A stretch of DNA of 64,000 nt from Chitinophagaceae bacterium. GTDB lineage: Bacteria; Bacteroidota; Bacteroidia; Chitinophagales; Chitinophagaceae. A program made the translations under genes and the position numbers. The DNA is taken from NCBI GenBank assembly GCA_016786845.1, contig JAEUVB010000015.1:310001-374000 (forward strand), read 5' to 3'. The notes under the pieces were generated by a model that saw only the letters and a program-made list of their open reading frames with translations, ran no database searches and was not told the DNA's origin. This document shows, one piece after another, positions 1 through 9,395 of this stretch; positions within the stretch are counted from its first letter, which is position 1; the number at the start of each line of letters is the position of its first letter.

Positions 1-600
1 CCTTATTATACTATTTGTGGTAAAACGGGTACGGCTCAAGTCGCGGATAAAGGTATACGCTATACGGATAGAGTTTATCATGGTTCTTTTGTAGGCTTCT
101 TCCCAAAAGAAGATCCCCAGTATACGATTTGTGTTGTATTGCGTACCCGCAAAGGTTCTAACAATTATTATGGAGGCCAAATCGCATTACCGGTCTTTAA
201 GGAAGTGGCCAATCGTCTTTATGCCATTAAAATGAAGCAAGGAGATTCACGCTTAGTAAAGGATTCAGTGATACATGAATTGCCGGTAAAGACGATCAAA
301 GCCAGTGACCTCAATACCTTGGCATTATATCTGAAAAAATTGACCAAGGTGCCGGCTTCGGCTGCGTGGGTGCAACAAGTGGTGGGCGACAGTACAGGTC
401 GTATGCAATTTGTTCCATTAAGCATTCAAAAGAAGCAAGTACCTAATGTCACCGGTATGGGATTGCGCGATGCACTTTATGTGCTGGAAAATGCCGGTCT
501 TAAAGTGATTCCTGTAGGCAAGGGCAAAGTCAACAATCAATCCATTTCACCCGGAACACCTTTGCAAAAAGGACAATATATAACGATACATCTAAGCTAA
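1..600 (+). CDS. ftsI: Penicillin-binding protein FtsI (transpeptidase), C-terminal part
   Basis: This is the 3' end of a septal peptidoglycan transpeptidase; the 5' part lies before the window. Reading from base 1 gives the class B PBP motif KTGTAQ at about codons 8-13, the third active-site box of the penicillin-binding fold, followed by the usual G-S-F-V-G-F-F-P run. The last 50-60 residues (VPNVTGMGLRDALYVLENAG and on) form one PASTA domain, which in Bacteroidota FtsI is normally a single C-terminal copy. The stop codon touches the next start (murE, TTG at 601), which fits translational coupling in the dcw operon. FtsI crosslinks septal peptidoglycan in the periplasm together with FtsW. 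Confidence 0.93.
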   Translation, partial: PYYTICGKTGTAQVADKGIRYTDRVYHGSFVGFFPKEDPQYTICVVLRTRKGSNNYYGGQIALPVFKEVANRLYAIKMKQGDSRLVKDSVIHELPVKTIKASDLNTLALYLKKLTKVPASAAWVQQVVGDSTGRMQFVPLSIQKKQVPNVTGMGLRDALYVLENAGLKVIPVGKGKVNNQSISPGTPLQKGQYITIHLS

Positions 601-2067
601 TTGAAAACGCTGAACGACATATTATCTGCCATCTCGGTGAAGAACATTCACGGAGAGACCACCTGCAAGATATCGGGCATATGCATCGATTCGCGCCAGG
701 CGCAACTGGGCAGTTTGTTTGTGGCCATAAAAGGTACAACAGCCGATGGTCATCAGTATATCGATGATGTGGTGAGCAAAGGTGCAGCGTGTATAGTTTG
801 TGAAAAATTGCCCGCGGTTCTGAATTCATCCTGCACTTATGTACTTACCGACAATCCTGCAGAAGCAGCAGGATTATTGGCATCGGCGTTTTACGGCCAT
901 CCTTCTTCACAAATGAAAGTGGTGGGCATAACCGGCACCAATGGCAAGACAACTTGTGCCACCCTGATGCATCAACTATTTAAGGGATTAGGCTATACCA
1001 GCGGTCTTTTATCTACCGTCAATAATTGTATCGGCGATAAAATAATTCCATCCACACATACCACGCCTGACCCGGTTCAACTTCAACATTTGCTGCGTCA
1101 AATGAAGGATGCCGGCTGCACCCATGTTTTTATGGAAGTCAGTTCACATGCTATCCATCAACATCGCATTGCCGGTATCCAATTCGACGGGGCCTGCTTT
1201 ACCAATATCACACATGATCATCTGGATTATCATGAAACCTTTGATGAATACATCCGGGTGAAAAAACAATTTTTTGATGATCTGCCCAAACAAGCTTTTG
1301 CCCTGGTGAATGCAGATGACAAAAGAGGATTGGTAATGTTGCAAAATACAGCCGCACGAAAGAGAACTTATTCACTGCGAACACTGGCTGATTACAAGGG
1401 AAAAATTCTGGAGAATAACCTGACAGGCTTGATCCTGCAATTGAATAATCGTGAAGTGTTTTTCAGAATGATTGGAGAGTTTAACGCATATAATATTCTT
1501 TGTGTTTGGGGGGCTGCAATGGAATTGGGCGAAGATGCTCAGGATGTATTAACTGTATTGAGTACACTTAAAGGCGCAGAAGGTCGATTCGATTATATCG
1601 TTTCTAATCAGGAACAAATTCTCGGCATTATCGACTATGCCCATACACCCGATGCATTGCTGAATGTATTGACAACGATCAATAAATTTCGTAAGGGTAA
1701 CGAAAGTCTATTTACCGTGATCGGTTGCGGTGGGGATCGCGATAAATCGAAACGTCCTTTAATGGGTCTGGTAGCTTGCGAACACAGTGACAAGGTCATC
1801 TTCACATCGGATAATCCAAGATCGGAAGATCCGGCTGTGATTCTTCAGGAAATGGAGGCCGGAGTACCCGTACATCAAAAGAAAAAATATGTATCCATTG
1901 CCGATCGTCGTGAAGCGATTAAAACGGCTTGCAGTATTGCCGAACAAGGTGATATTGTTTTGGTCGCCGGTAAAGGGCATGAAAAATATCAGGAAGTGAA
2001 AGGGGTTAAAAATCCATTTGACGATAAACAAATTGTTCAGGAAATGTTTAACCTACTCGAAAAATAA
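601..2067 (+). CDS. murE: UDP-MurNAc-L-Ala-D-Glu--meso-diaminopimelate ligase MurE
   Basis: MurE is the cytoplasmic ATP-dependent ligase that adds the third stem-peptide residue to the peptidoglycan precursor. The ATP loop [10 protein letters not shown] is at about residues 109-118. The substrate-selecting box reads DNPRSEDP at about residue 404; DNPR is the form associated with meso-diaminopimelate rather than lysine, so the peptidoglycan is probably DAP-type. The length of 488 aa is normal. The start is TTG directly after the ftsI stop; no ATG lies near enough to keep the N-terminal domain, so TTG with coupled translation is chosen. The gene sits in standard dcw order between ftsI and mraY. 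Confidence 0.96.
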   Translation: MKTLNDILSAISVKNIHGETTCKISGICIDSRQAQLGSLFVAIKGTTADGHQYIDDVVSKGAACIVCEKLPAVLNSSCTYVLTDNPAEAAGLLASAFYGHPSSQMKVVGITGTNGKTTCATLMHQLFKGLGYTSGLLSTVNNCIGDKIIPSTHTTPDPVQLQHLLRQMKDAGCTHVFMEVSSHAIHQHRIAGIQFDGACFTNITHDHLDYHETFDEYIRVKKQFFDDLPKQAFALVNADDKRGLVMLQNTAARKRTYSLRTLADYKGKILENNLTGLILQLNNREVFFRMIGEFNAYNILCVWGAAMELGEDAQDVLTVLSTLKGAEGRFDYIVSNQEQILGIIDYAHTPDALLNVLTTINKFRKGNESLFTVIGCGGDRDKSKRPLMGLVACEHSDKVIFTSDNPRSEDPAVILQEMEAGVPVHQKKKYVSIADRREAIKTACSIAEQGDIVLVAGKGHEKYQEVKGVKNPFDDKQIVQEMFNLLEK

Positions 2068-2075
2068 ATCAACAC

Positions 2076-3347
2076 ATGCTATACCATTTATTCACCTATC
2101 TAAAAGCACATTTTAACATTCCGGGAGCCGGAGTGTTTTACTACATTACGTTCAGGACGGCAATGGCGATCATGCTTTCTTTGGTGATTTCATTGGTCTA
2201 TGGCAAAAGAATGATTCAGTATCTGCATCGCAAACAAATCGGTGAAACGATTCGCGATTTGGGATTGGAAGGTGAAAAGCAAAAATCCGGAACCCCGACC
2301 ATGGGCGGTATCATCATCATCGCAGCCATACTGATTCCTACCTTGTTGTTTGCCCGTGTGGAGAATGTCTATATTTTGCTTATGATCATCTCTACCATAT
2401 GGTTAGGACTCATAGGTTTTTTGGACGACTATATTAAAGTATTTAAAAAGAATAAGGAAGGATTAGCCGGGCGCTTTAAAATTCTCGGACAAATCGGACT
2501 TGGCATCATTGTCGGATTGACGATGTACTACAATGAAAATGTATACATCATTCGTGAAACAACAGGTGGTCTGCCTGCGAGTTACAGTTCTACGGATAAA
2601 GTGATCAAAGAAGGAATTGTACGCATTGATGATCGGGGTAATACCCGCACTTATGCGAGAGTAAAGAGTGTGGTAACCACCATTCCTTTTGCGAAGAATC
2701 ATGAATTGAGTTATGCAAAAATTTCAGCATGGTTTGGTGAAAATGCCATGAATGTCATGACACCGATCATCTATATTTTATTTGTCATTTTTATTATCGT
2801 AGCCGTATCCAACGGGGCAAATATTACAGACGGATTAGATGGTTTAGCCACAGGTACGAGTGCGATTATCGGTATATGCCTGGCTTTATTTGCCTACCTC
2901 AGCGGGAATTTCAATTTCGCCCGATACCTGAATATCATGCCCATACCCAACTTGAGTGAGTTGTCAATTTTTATTGGCGCCTTTGTGGGAGCCTGTATCG
3001 GATTCCTTTGGTACAATAGTTTTCCTGCACAAGTATTTATGGGTGATACGGGTAGTTTGGCTTTAGGAGGAATTATCGCTTCGCTGGCCATCATCATCCG
3101 TAAAGAATTATTAATTCCTATCATCTGTGGCGTTTTTCTCATTGAGAATTTGAGTGTGATGATACAGGTAGGATATTTCAAATATACCAAACGAAAATAC
3201 GGCGATGGCAGAAGAATATTTTTAATGTCGCCACTGCACCATCATTATCAGAAACTAGGCTATCACGAGAGTAAGATCGCTATACGTTTCTGGATCATTG
3301 GTATCGTGCTGGCTGTATTGAGTGTGGTAACCTTAAAATTGCAATAA
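2076..3347 (+). CDS. mraY: Phospho-MurNAc-pentapeptide transferase MraY
   Basis: MraY is the integral membrane enzyme that moves phospho-MurNAc-pentapeptide onto undecaprenyl phosphate to make lipid I. Family signatures are clear: GTPTMGG near residue 75, the first aspartate pair in FLDDYIK (about 115-121), [13 protein letters not shown] (about 247-259), [12 protein letters not shown] (about 323-334) and the histidine-rich [10 protein letters not shown] near the end. The 423-aa length is larger than the roughly 360 aa of E. coli; the extra sequence is a loop at about residues 165-225, typical of Bacteroidota MraY. Many hydrophobic segments are visible. It starts 8 bp after murE. Confidence 0.96.
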   Translation: MLYHLFTYLKAHFNIPGAGVFYYITFRTAMAIMLSLVISLVYGKRMIQYLHRKQIGETIRDLGLEGEKQKSGTPTMGGIIIIAAILIPTLLFARVENVYILLMIISTIWLGLIGFLDDYIKVFKKNKEGLAGRFKILGQIGLGIIVGLTMYYNENVYIIRETTGGLPASYSSTDKVIKEGIVRIDDRGNTRTYARVKSVVTTIPFAKNHELSYAKISAWFGENAMNVMTPIIYILFVIFIIVAVSNGANITDGLDGLATGTSAIIGICLALFAYLSGNFNFARYLNIMPIPNLSELSIFIGAFVGACIGFLWYNSFPAQVFMGDTGSLALGGIIASLAIIIRKELLIPIICGVFLIENLSVMIQVGYFKYTKRKYGDGRRIFLMSPLHHHYQKLGYHESKIAIRFWIIGIVLAVLSVVTLKLQ

Positions 3348-3352
3348 AGAAC

Positions 3353-4693
3353 GTGAAATACGATCTCGTCATATTAGGAAGTGGTGAAAGTGGCACCGGA
3401 GCTGCGTTGCTTGCAAAGCAGCAGGGCCTTGCCGTATTCGTCAGTGACATGGGAAAAATTGCCGATGCTTATAAAAAAGAATTGGACGCCCAACAAATTC
3501 CGTATGAAGAAGGAATGCATACTGAATCCATCATTTTGGAAGCACGGGAGATCGTTAAAAGTCCGGGAATACCGGAAAAGGCTGAGATGGTCAAGCAAGT
3601 GCGTAAGGCCGGCATCCCTGTCATGAGTGAGATTGAATTTGCCTTCCGATATAAAGGAGACAGCAAAATTTTATGTATCACCGGCAGTAATGGAAAGACC
3701 ACGACCACCAGTCTTGCATTTGCGATGTTCCAAAAGGCCGGTTATGACGTTTCTGTCGTTGGTAATATCGGATACAGTTTTGCCCGTCAGGTCTACTTAA
3801 AACCTACGGCATGGTATGTTATGGAAATCAGCAGTTTTCAATTAGATGATATCATGACCTTCCGGCCAGACATTGCAGTCATTACGAATATTACCCCCGA
3901 TCATTTGGATCGTTATCAATACAATTTTGACCTGTATGTACAGGCGAAATTCAATATCTGTAAATATCAAACTGAACATGACGTTCTTATTGTTTGTAAG
4001 GACGATCATGCCACCACATCTTATCTTAAAGAACATACTCCTCACTCTAAAATATTATACATTACCATGAACGAACAACTTAAAGACGATGGTGCCTTTC
4101 TAAACCAAGACGAATTGGTCATCCGTGTGAACGGAGAACCATTCTCCATTTCCATTAACGACCTTTCCCTAAAAGGTAAACACAATCAATATAATTCCAT
4201 GGCTGCAGGCATATCTTCTAGAGTTGCCGAAATTCGTGACAGCGCGATACGGGAATGTCTCAAAACATTTACAGCCATTGAGCATCGTATGGAGTACGCC
4301 GGAAGTATCCGTGGCGTGGAATTCATCAACGATAGCAAAGCGACGAATTTAAACAGTGTATGGTACGCGCTCGAAAGCATGACTAAACCCGTCGTCCTTA
4401 TTTTGGGTGGTGTTGATAAGGGAAACAATTATCTGGAAATCAAAGATCTGGTGAAAGAAAAGGTCAAGGCCATCGTCTGTCTCGGTGTCGATAATCAGTC
4501 TATTCATCAAGCTTTTGAGGATATCGTTAAGGTTGTGGATACGAACAATGCTGATGATGCTGTTCGTGCGGCTTATGAAATGGCAGAGAAGGGTGATTGT
4601 GTATTGTTGTCACCGGCCTGTGCAAGCTTTGATCTGTTTAAAAATTATGAAGATCGTGGAGAGCAATTTAAACAGGCCGTAAAATTACTTTGA
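3353..4693 (+). CDS. murD: UDP-MurNAc-L-alanine--D-glutamate ligase MurD
   Basis: MurD is the cytoplasmic ATP-dependent ligase adding D-glutamate, the second stem residue. It has an N-terminal Rossmann-like UDP-binding domain (LVILGSGESGTGAALLA), the Mur ligase P-loop ITGSNGKTTTT at about residues 109-119, and the C-terminal segment with NDSKATN and LSPACASFDLFKNYEDRG that is diagnostic for MurD. The length of 446 aa is normal. The start codon is GTG, 5 bp after mraY; it gives the expected N-terminus MKYDLVILG. Confidence 0.96.
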   Translation: MKYDLVILGSGESGTGAALLAKQQGLAVFVSDMGKIADAYKKELDAQQIPYEEGMHTESIILEAREIVKSPGIPEKAEMVKQVRKAGIPVMSEIEFAFRYKGDSKILCITGSNGKTTTTSLAFAMFQKAGYDVSVVGNIGYSFARQVYLKPTAWYVMEISSFQLDDIMTFRPDIAVITNITPDHLDRYQYNFDLYVQAKFNICKYQTEHDVLIVCKDDHATTSYLKEHTPHSKILYITMNEQLKDDGAFLNQDELVIRVNGEPFSISINDLSLKGKHNQYNSMAAGISSRVAEIRDSAIRECLKTFTAIEHRMEYAGSIRGVEFINDSKATNLNSVWYALESMTKPVVLILGGVDKGNNYLEIKDLVKEKVKAIVCLGVDNQSIHQAFEDIVKVVDTNNADDAVRAAYEMAEKGDCVLLSPACASFDLFKNYEDRGEQFKQAVKLL

Positions 4694-4722
4694 TATAATC
4701 TAACAAGCAGAGAACGAAACGT

Positions 4723-5922
4723 ATGCAACAAATACTAAAACGAGCCAAAGGGGACCGCATTATATGGGGTGTGGTGATTGTATTGTCCCTGATCAGCTTG
4801 ATGGCTGTATACAGTTCTACAGGGTCTTTGGCCTATCGTATGAAAAATGGGCATACCGAATACTATCTGGCGAAGCAATTGTTTTACCTGATTGGCGGTT
4901 TGGCCATTATCTATTTCGCGCATCGATTGAAGTATACCGTATTTTCAAATGTTGCGGTATTACTCTTCGCCATAAGCATTCCGCTTTTGCTTTATACCTT
5001 ATTTTTTGGTACTTCATTAAACGAGGGCTCGCGGTGGATAACGGTTCCGGTTGTAGGTGTAACGTTTCAATCTTCCGATTTAGCTAAGCTCGCCTTGTTT
5101 ATGTTTCTCGCGCGCCAGTTGTCACGAATGCAAAATGATCTTGGGAACTTCAAAAAGGTAGCCCTCCATATTTTCTTGCCCGTAATCGTCATTTGCGGTC
5201 TCATCGCCATGGCAAACTTGTCAACCGCTTTGATGATTGCTTTTTCCTGTGGTGTATTGTTTTTTATAGGACGAGTAAAAACCATGCATTTAGTCATCTT
5301 GATGACTTCGGCTTTATTATTATTTGGTGTATTGTTTGCAGTTTCTAAATTGTCCGGTTTTGGACGTGCAGAAACATGGGAGCAAAGGATCAAGGATTTT
5401 TCTTCAGATAAGAAAGAGGATGTGCCTTTTCAAGTCATGCAATCTAAAATTGCCATTGCTAAGGGGCAAATGACAGGCGTAGGTCCGGGCAATAGCTCTC
5501 AGCGAAATTTCTTACCGCATCCTTACTCCGATTTTATTTTTGCCATTATCATCGAAGAGTATGGCGTTGCCATTGGCGGATTTGGACTCATATTTTTATA
5601 CTTACTTTTCCTTTGGCGCAGTATCGTCATTTTCAGACGTTGCCCATTTGCCTTCGGTGCTTTTCTGGCTGTGGGTTTGAGCTTCACGCTTGTGTTTCAG
5701 GCATTCCTCAATATGGCAGTCAATGTCAATTTGGTACCCGTTACCGGACTCACTTTGCCACTGGTCAGTATGGGAGGTTCTTCCATCTGGTTTACCTGTC
5801 TCACCATCGGTATTATTTTAAGTGTGAGTCGTTTCGTGGATGATGCGGAAGGCTCACAATCCAATCAAACCTTAGAATCTATTTCTCAACAAGCTACACA
5901 AAATTCTGACGCCGACGCATGA
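4723..5922 (+). CDS. ftsW: Lipid II polymerase FtsW (SEDS family)
   Basis: This is a SEDS-family glycosyltransferase of about ten membrane segments that polymerises lipid II at the septum with its partner FtsI, the PBP at the start of the window. The pattern VYSSTGSLAYR near residue 26, the GPGNSSQRNFLPHPYSDFIF stretch around residue 250, and the C-terminal LVPVTGLTLPLVSMGGSS signature are typical of FtsW/RodA. Position in the dcw cluster between murD and murG identifies it as FtsW rather than RodA. The last four bases overlap the murG start (ATGA). Confidence 0.94.
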   Translation: MQQILKRAKGDRIIWGVVIVLSLISLMAVYSSTGSLAYRMKNGHTEYYLAKQLFYLIGGLAIIYFAHRLKYTVFSNVAVLLFAISIPLLLYTLFFGTSLNEGSRWITVPVVGVTFQSSDLAKLALFMFLARQLSRMQNDLGNFKKVALHIFLPVIVICGLIAMANLSTALMIAFSCGVLFFIGRVKTMHLVILMTSALLLFGVLFAVSKLSGFGRAETWEQRIKDFSSDKKEDVPFQVMQSKIAIAKGQMTGVGPGNSSQRNFLPHPYSDFIFAIIIEEYGVAIGGFGLIFLYLLFLWRSIVIFRRCPFAFGAFLAVGLSFTLVFQAFLNMAVNVNLVPVTGLTLPLVSMGGSSIWFTCLTIGIILSVSRFVDDAEGSQSNQTLESISQQATQNSDADA

Positions 5923-7025
5923 GCCCTGTTCAACCCATACGATTAATGATAGCTGGTGGTGGCACCGGGGGGCATATTTTTCCTGCCATTGCCATAGCGA
6001 ATGCTGTGCGTAAACTGAATCCGTCATCCGAGATTTTATTTGTGGGTGCGAAGGGGAAAATGGAAATGGAAAAGGTGCCGTCTGCAGGATATAAAATCAT
6101 CGGTCTGGATATAGCCGGGCTAAACCGATCTTCAATTTGGAAAAATATCTCTTTGCCATTTAAATTGATCAAAAGCTTTTTACATGCAGGTAAAATAATT
6201 AAAGATTTTCGACCGAATGTAGCGGTTGGGGTCGGCGGATACGCAAGTTTCCCGATACTCTATATGGCTCAGCGGAATGGGATTTCAACGGTGATACAAG
6301 AGCAGAATTCATTCGCCGGAAAGAGCAATAAAATTTTGGGTAAGAAGGCAAAGGCGATTTGTGTTGCCTATCACCGGATGGAAAGGTTTTTCCCGAAGGA
6401 AAATATTTTATACACCGGAAACCCCGTGCGTGCTTCCATTTATGAAAACAAGCATACTCAAAAAGAAGGTGCAGCATTTTTTCAACTCAATCCGGATCAA
6501 AAAATAGTGTTTGCTTTTGGCGGAAGTCTGGGCGCAAGAAGTATCAACGAAACATTAAAGACTCAATTTAAAATACTTTGCGAAAAGAATGTTCAGTTGA
6601 TCTGGCAGACAGGTACAGGATTTTTTGAGCAAGCCAAAGCTGCAGTGGCGGGTTACGAATCTCAGGTCAAGGTATTCGATTTTATAAAGGATATGGATTA
6701 TGCATATGCAGCGGCAGATGTGATTATATCAAGAGCGGGGGCGTCCTCAATATCGGAACTAAGTATCATTGGAAAGCCTGTCGTATTTGTGCCTTTCCCT
6801 TTTGCCAGTGAAGATCATCAAACGCATAATGCCATGTCGCTCGTAAATGCGAAGGCTGCATTCATGGTGCCCGATCAACTTGCGGCTCAAAACCTGATGA
6901 ACAAAGTCACTGAATTGCTCGACGACGAAATGACATGTGAAGAAATGAAGAAAAATATTCTTAAACTCGCCATACCGGATGCAGATCTGCGTATTGCTCA
7001 TAAAATAATGGAACTCGCTAACTGA
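5919..7025 (+). CDS. murG: UDP-GlcNAc:lipid I N-acetylglucosaminyltransferase MurG
   Basis: MurG is a peripheral membrane GT28 enzyme that adds GlcNAc to lipid I, giving lipid II. The N-terminal glycine loop GGGTGGHIFPAIAIA is at about residues 13-27. The acceptor-domain signature GVGGYASFP is near residue 104, and the nucleotide-sugar domain has SRAGASSISEL and PFASEDHQTHNA. The length of 368 aa is normal. ATG overlaps the ftsW stop by four bases, and its own TGA overlaps the murC ATG by one base, so translation of ftsW-murG-murC is probably coupled. Confidence 0.96.
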   Translation: MSPVQPIRLMIAGGGTGGHIFPAIAIANAVRKLNPSSEILFVGAKGKMEMEKVPSAGYKIIGLDIAGLNRSSIWKNISLPFKLIKSFLHAGKIIKDFRPNVAVGVGGYASFPILYMAQRNGISTVIQEQNSFAGKSNKILGKKAKAICVAYHRMERFFPKENILYTGNPVRASIYENKHTQKEGAAFFQLNPDQKIVFAFGGSLGARSINETLKTQFKILCEKNVQLIWQTGTGFFEQAKAAVAGYESQVKVFDFIKDMDYAYAAADVIISRAGASSISELSIIGKPVVFVPFPFASEDHQTHNAMSLVNAKAAFMVPDQLAAQNLMNKVTELLDDEMTCEEMKKNILKLAIPDADLRIAHKIMELAN

Positions 7026-8374
7026 TGGATATCCTGAACTTACATAAAGTCTATTTTATCGGTATCGGTGGTATCGGCATGAGTGCCCTGGCTCGTTTCT
7101 TTAACGAACGAAAAGTGAATGTTTCAGGCTATGATAAAACTCAAACGCCGCTGTGTAAGCAATTAGAAGCTGAAGGCATTTCGATTCACTATCAGGAAGA
7201 TTTGCAAAGTATACCTCGGGATGCCGAATTGGTGGTCTATACCCCGGCCATTCCGCAATCTATGGCGGAGTTGGTTTGGTATCGTGAGAATAATTATACC
7301 GTCGTCAAACGCAGCGATGTATTGCAATACATCTCCCAAAGTATGCAGTCTGTTTGTATCGCAGGTACGCACGGCAAGACGACCATCTCCACCATGACCG
7401 CACATTTACTCCGTCATACCGGTTACGGATGCAACGCTTTCTTAGGTGGGATATCCGGCAATTATGGCGTCAATTACTGGAGCAGTGAAAAACCGAATGC
7501 CGTGATTGAGGCTGATGAGTACGACAGAAGCTTTCTGAAATTATTTCCATTTATCGGTGTTGTTACGGCGATGGATCCCGATCACCTGGATATCTATGGT
7601 ACTGCGGAAGAAATGGAAAGATGTTATTTGCAATACATCAACCAAATTACCGGCACTTTAATTTATAAACATGGCTTAGCTCGCAGCCGTGAGTTTGATG
7701 CACCGGCCATGTTGAGTTATAGTTTGCAAAATGAAGCGGCTCATTATTATGCATCTGATATTCGTATGCATCAGGGAACCTATACTTTTAATTTCAATAA
7801 AAACGGCGAAGTTCTTGGTGAACTTCATCTGAATGTAGGCGGAATGCATAATGTTGAAAATGCTGTGGCTGCGCTGGCTGTTTGTGATTTGTTGAAGATC
7901 GAATTTTCAAAAGTTCAAGAGGCGATGGCTGCATACAATGGGGTTAAGCGACGGTTCGAATATGTGGTCAAAAATGAAGATCATATTTACATCGACGACT
8001 ACGCCCATCATCCTGAAGAATTGCGCATGTTGATCAGCAGTGCGAGAGCGCTCTTCCGAGGTAAGACCTTACGTGTCGTGTTTCAGCCCCATCTCTTTTC
8101 CCGCACACGCGATTTCGCTGATGGCTTTGCAGCCAGTCTCGACTTAGCTGATGAAGTGATTCTGCTCGATATTTATCCTGCACGCGAACTTCCTATGGAA
8201 GGTGTCAGCAGTCAAATGATCTTTGATCGTATGGCACTCAATAACAAACATATTCTGAGCAAAGAAGCGACTTTAGAATGGGTGAAGGCCAGCAACCCGG
8301 AATTGTTGATTACTGCCGGCGCAGGAGATATTGACCTATTCGTGAACCCTATAAAACATATTTTAGAATCCTGA
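7025..8374 (+). CDS. murC: UDP-N-acetylmuramate--L-alanine ligase MurC
   Basis: MurC adds the first stem residue, L-alanine, to UDP-MurNAc in the cytoplasm. The N-terminal nucleotide loop GIGGIGMSALARF (about residues 12-24) and the Mur P-loop AGTHGKTTISTM (about 114-125) are both present. EADEYDRSFLKL and DDYAHHPEELR are characteristic MurC motifs. The length of 449 aa is normal. The gene comes after murG by a one-base stop/start overlap and precedes ftsQ by 4 bp, the usual Bacteroidota order. Confidence 0.96.
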   Translation: MDILNLHKVYFIGIGGIGMSALARFFNERKVNVSGYDKTQTPLCKQLEAEGISIHYQEDLQSIPRDAELVVYTPAIPQSMAELVWYRENNYTVVKRSDVLQYISQSMQSVCIAGTHGKTTISTMTAHLLRHTGYGCNAFLGGISGNYGVNYWSSEKPNAVIEADEYDRSFLKLFPFIGVVTAMDPDHLDIYGTAEEMERCYLQYINQITGTLIYKHGLARSREFDAPAMLSYSLQNEAAHYYASDIRMHQGTYTFNFNKNGEVLGELHLNVGGMHNVENAVAALAVCDLLKIEFSKVQEAMAAYNGVKRRFEYVVKNEDHIYIDDYAHHPEELRMLISSARALFRGKTLRVVFQPHLFSRTRDFADGFAASLDLADEVILLDIYPARELPMEGVSSQMIFDRMALNNKHILSKEATLEWVKASNPELLITAGAGDIDLFVNPIKHILES

Positions 8375-8378
8375 TCAC

Positions 8379-9374
8379 ATGAATCCCCGTATCCGTAAAA
8401 TAGCACGCAATATATTGTTTCTCATGTCTGTTCCTGTAGTCATGGGTGCTTTTGTGTTTGCGCAAAAATCAACGGAGAAGGATGTTTGTCAGGATATAAA
8501 GGTGAGCATTGCCAATCCGGAATTTAGTTTTATTACTCAGGATGATATTCATCAAGCCATTAGCGGTTTGGATATTTTACCCGATCAAACCTTGATCAAC
8601 CAAATTCCTTTGAAACAACTTGAACAAGAACTAGAAGAAAACCACTGGGTGGCTTCTGCCAGTCTCTATATTTCTGCCGGTGGTGTTTTAAATGTTCATG
8701 TGGTCCAGAAAAAACCTGTGGTTCGCATTCAGCAAAAAGATAGTAGCGATTATACCTACTTCCTCGATGAAACGGCAAATCCAGTTCCTGTTTCTACCAA
8801 ATATTTCCCGCGTGTACCGGTCGTTACATGTGGCGCATTAAGCTATACACGAAGTGATTTAGCCTTGAAATCAGATTTGGTTAAACTCAGTCAATATATT
8901 TCTAATGATACTTTCCTGAATGCAGCCATCACTCAAATTAACTTGAATGACATGCAGGAAATTGAATTGGTCCCAGCATTCGGTAATCAGCTGATTTTGT
9001 TCGGAACCACAGAAGGCATGAAGGATAAATTTGACCGATTGTTTGCCTTTTATAAACATACCCTTGATAAATATGATTTGAGCAAATACGATGAAATTGA
9101 TTTGCGCTTTAAAGGGCAAGTCGTTGGTCGAAATACACATGGTCGCATTTTGTCTGAAAGTCCATATGCAGAAAAGAAATCCATTACCCCTGTGATGCCC
9201 GCGGCGAAAACGCCAAGCCCTTTAGCGTCAAAATTGCAGGCAACGTCAAAGGCACCGGCTTCAGTAAAAGCAACCCCCAAAAAAGAACCCGTCAACAATA
9301 AGAAAAGTAATCAAGTGTCAGCAAAACCTGCAGAAAAGAAACCCGCACCCATCATCATTAAAAATAATCAATAA
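8379..9374 (+). CDS. ftsQ: Cell division protein FtsQ/DivIB
   Basis: FtsQ is a bitopic divisome protein: a short cytoplasmic N-terminus, one membrane helix (about residues 12-29, ILFLMSVPVVMGAFVFA), and a periplasmic POTRA plus beta domain up to about residue 255. Sequence identity in this family is low, so the call rests on this architecture and on its place between murC and ftsA. Odd feature: the last 70-75 residues are a Pro/Ala/Lys/Ser-rich low-complexity tail ending in KPAPIIIKNNQ. Such a basic, flexible periplasmic tail is absent from E. coli FtsQ and might contact peptidoglycan or partners (inference). Confidence 0.88.
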   Translation: MNPRIRKIARNILFLMSVPVVMGAFVFAQKSTEKDVCQDIKVSIANPEFSFITQDDIHQAISGLDILPDQTLINQIPLKQLEQELEENHWVASASLYISAGGVLNVHVVQKKPVVRIQQKDSSDYTYFLDETANPVPVSTKYFPRVPVVTCGALSYTRSDLALKSDLVKLSQYISNDTFLNAAITQINLNDMQEIELVPAFGNQLILFGTTEGMKDKFDRLFAFYKHTLDKYDLSKYDEIDLRFKGQVVGRNTHGRILSESPYAEKKSITPVMPAAKTPSPLASKLQATSKAPASVKATPKKEPVNNKKSNQVSAKPAEKKPAPIIIKNNQ

Positions 9375-9395
9375 CCCCCATTAAATTATTAGAAC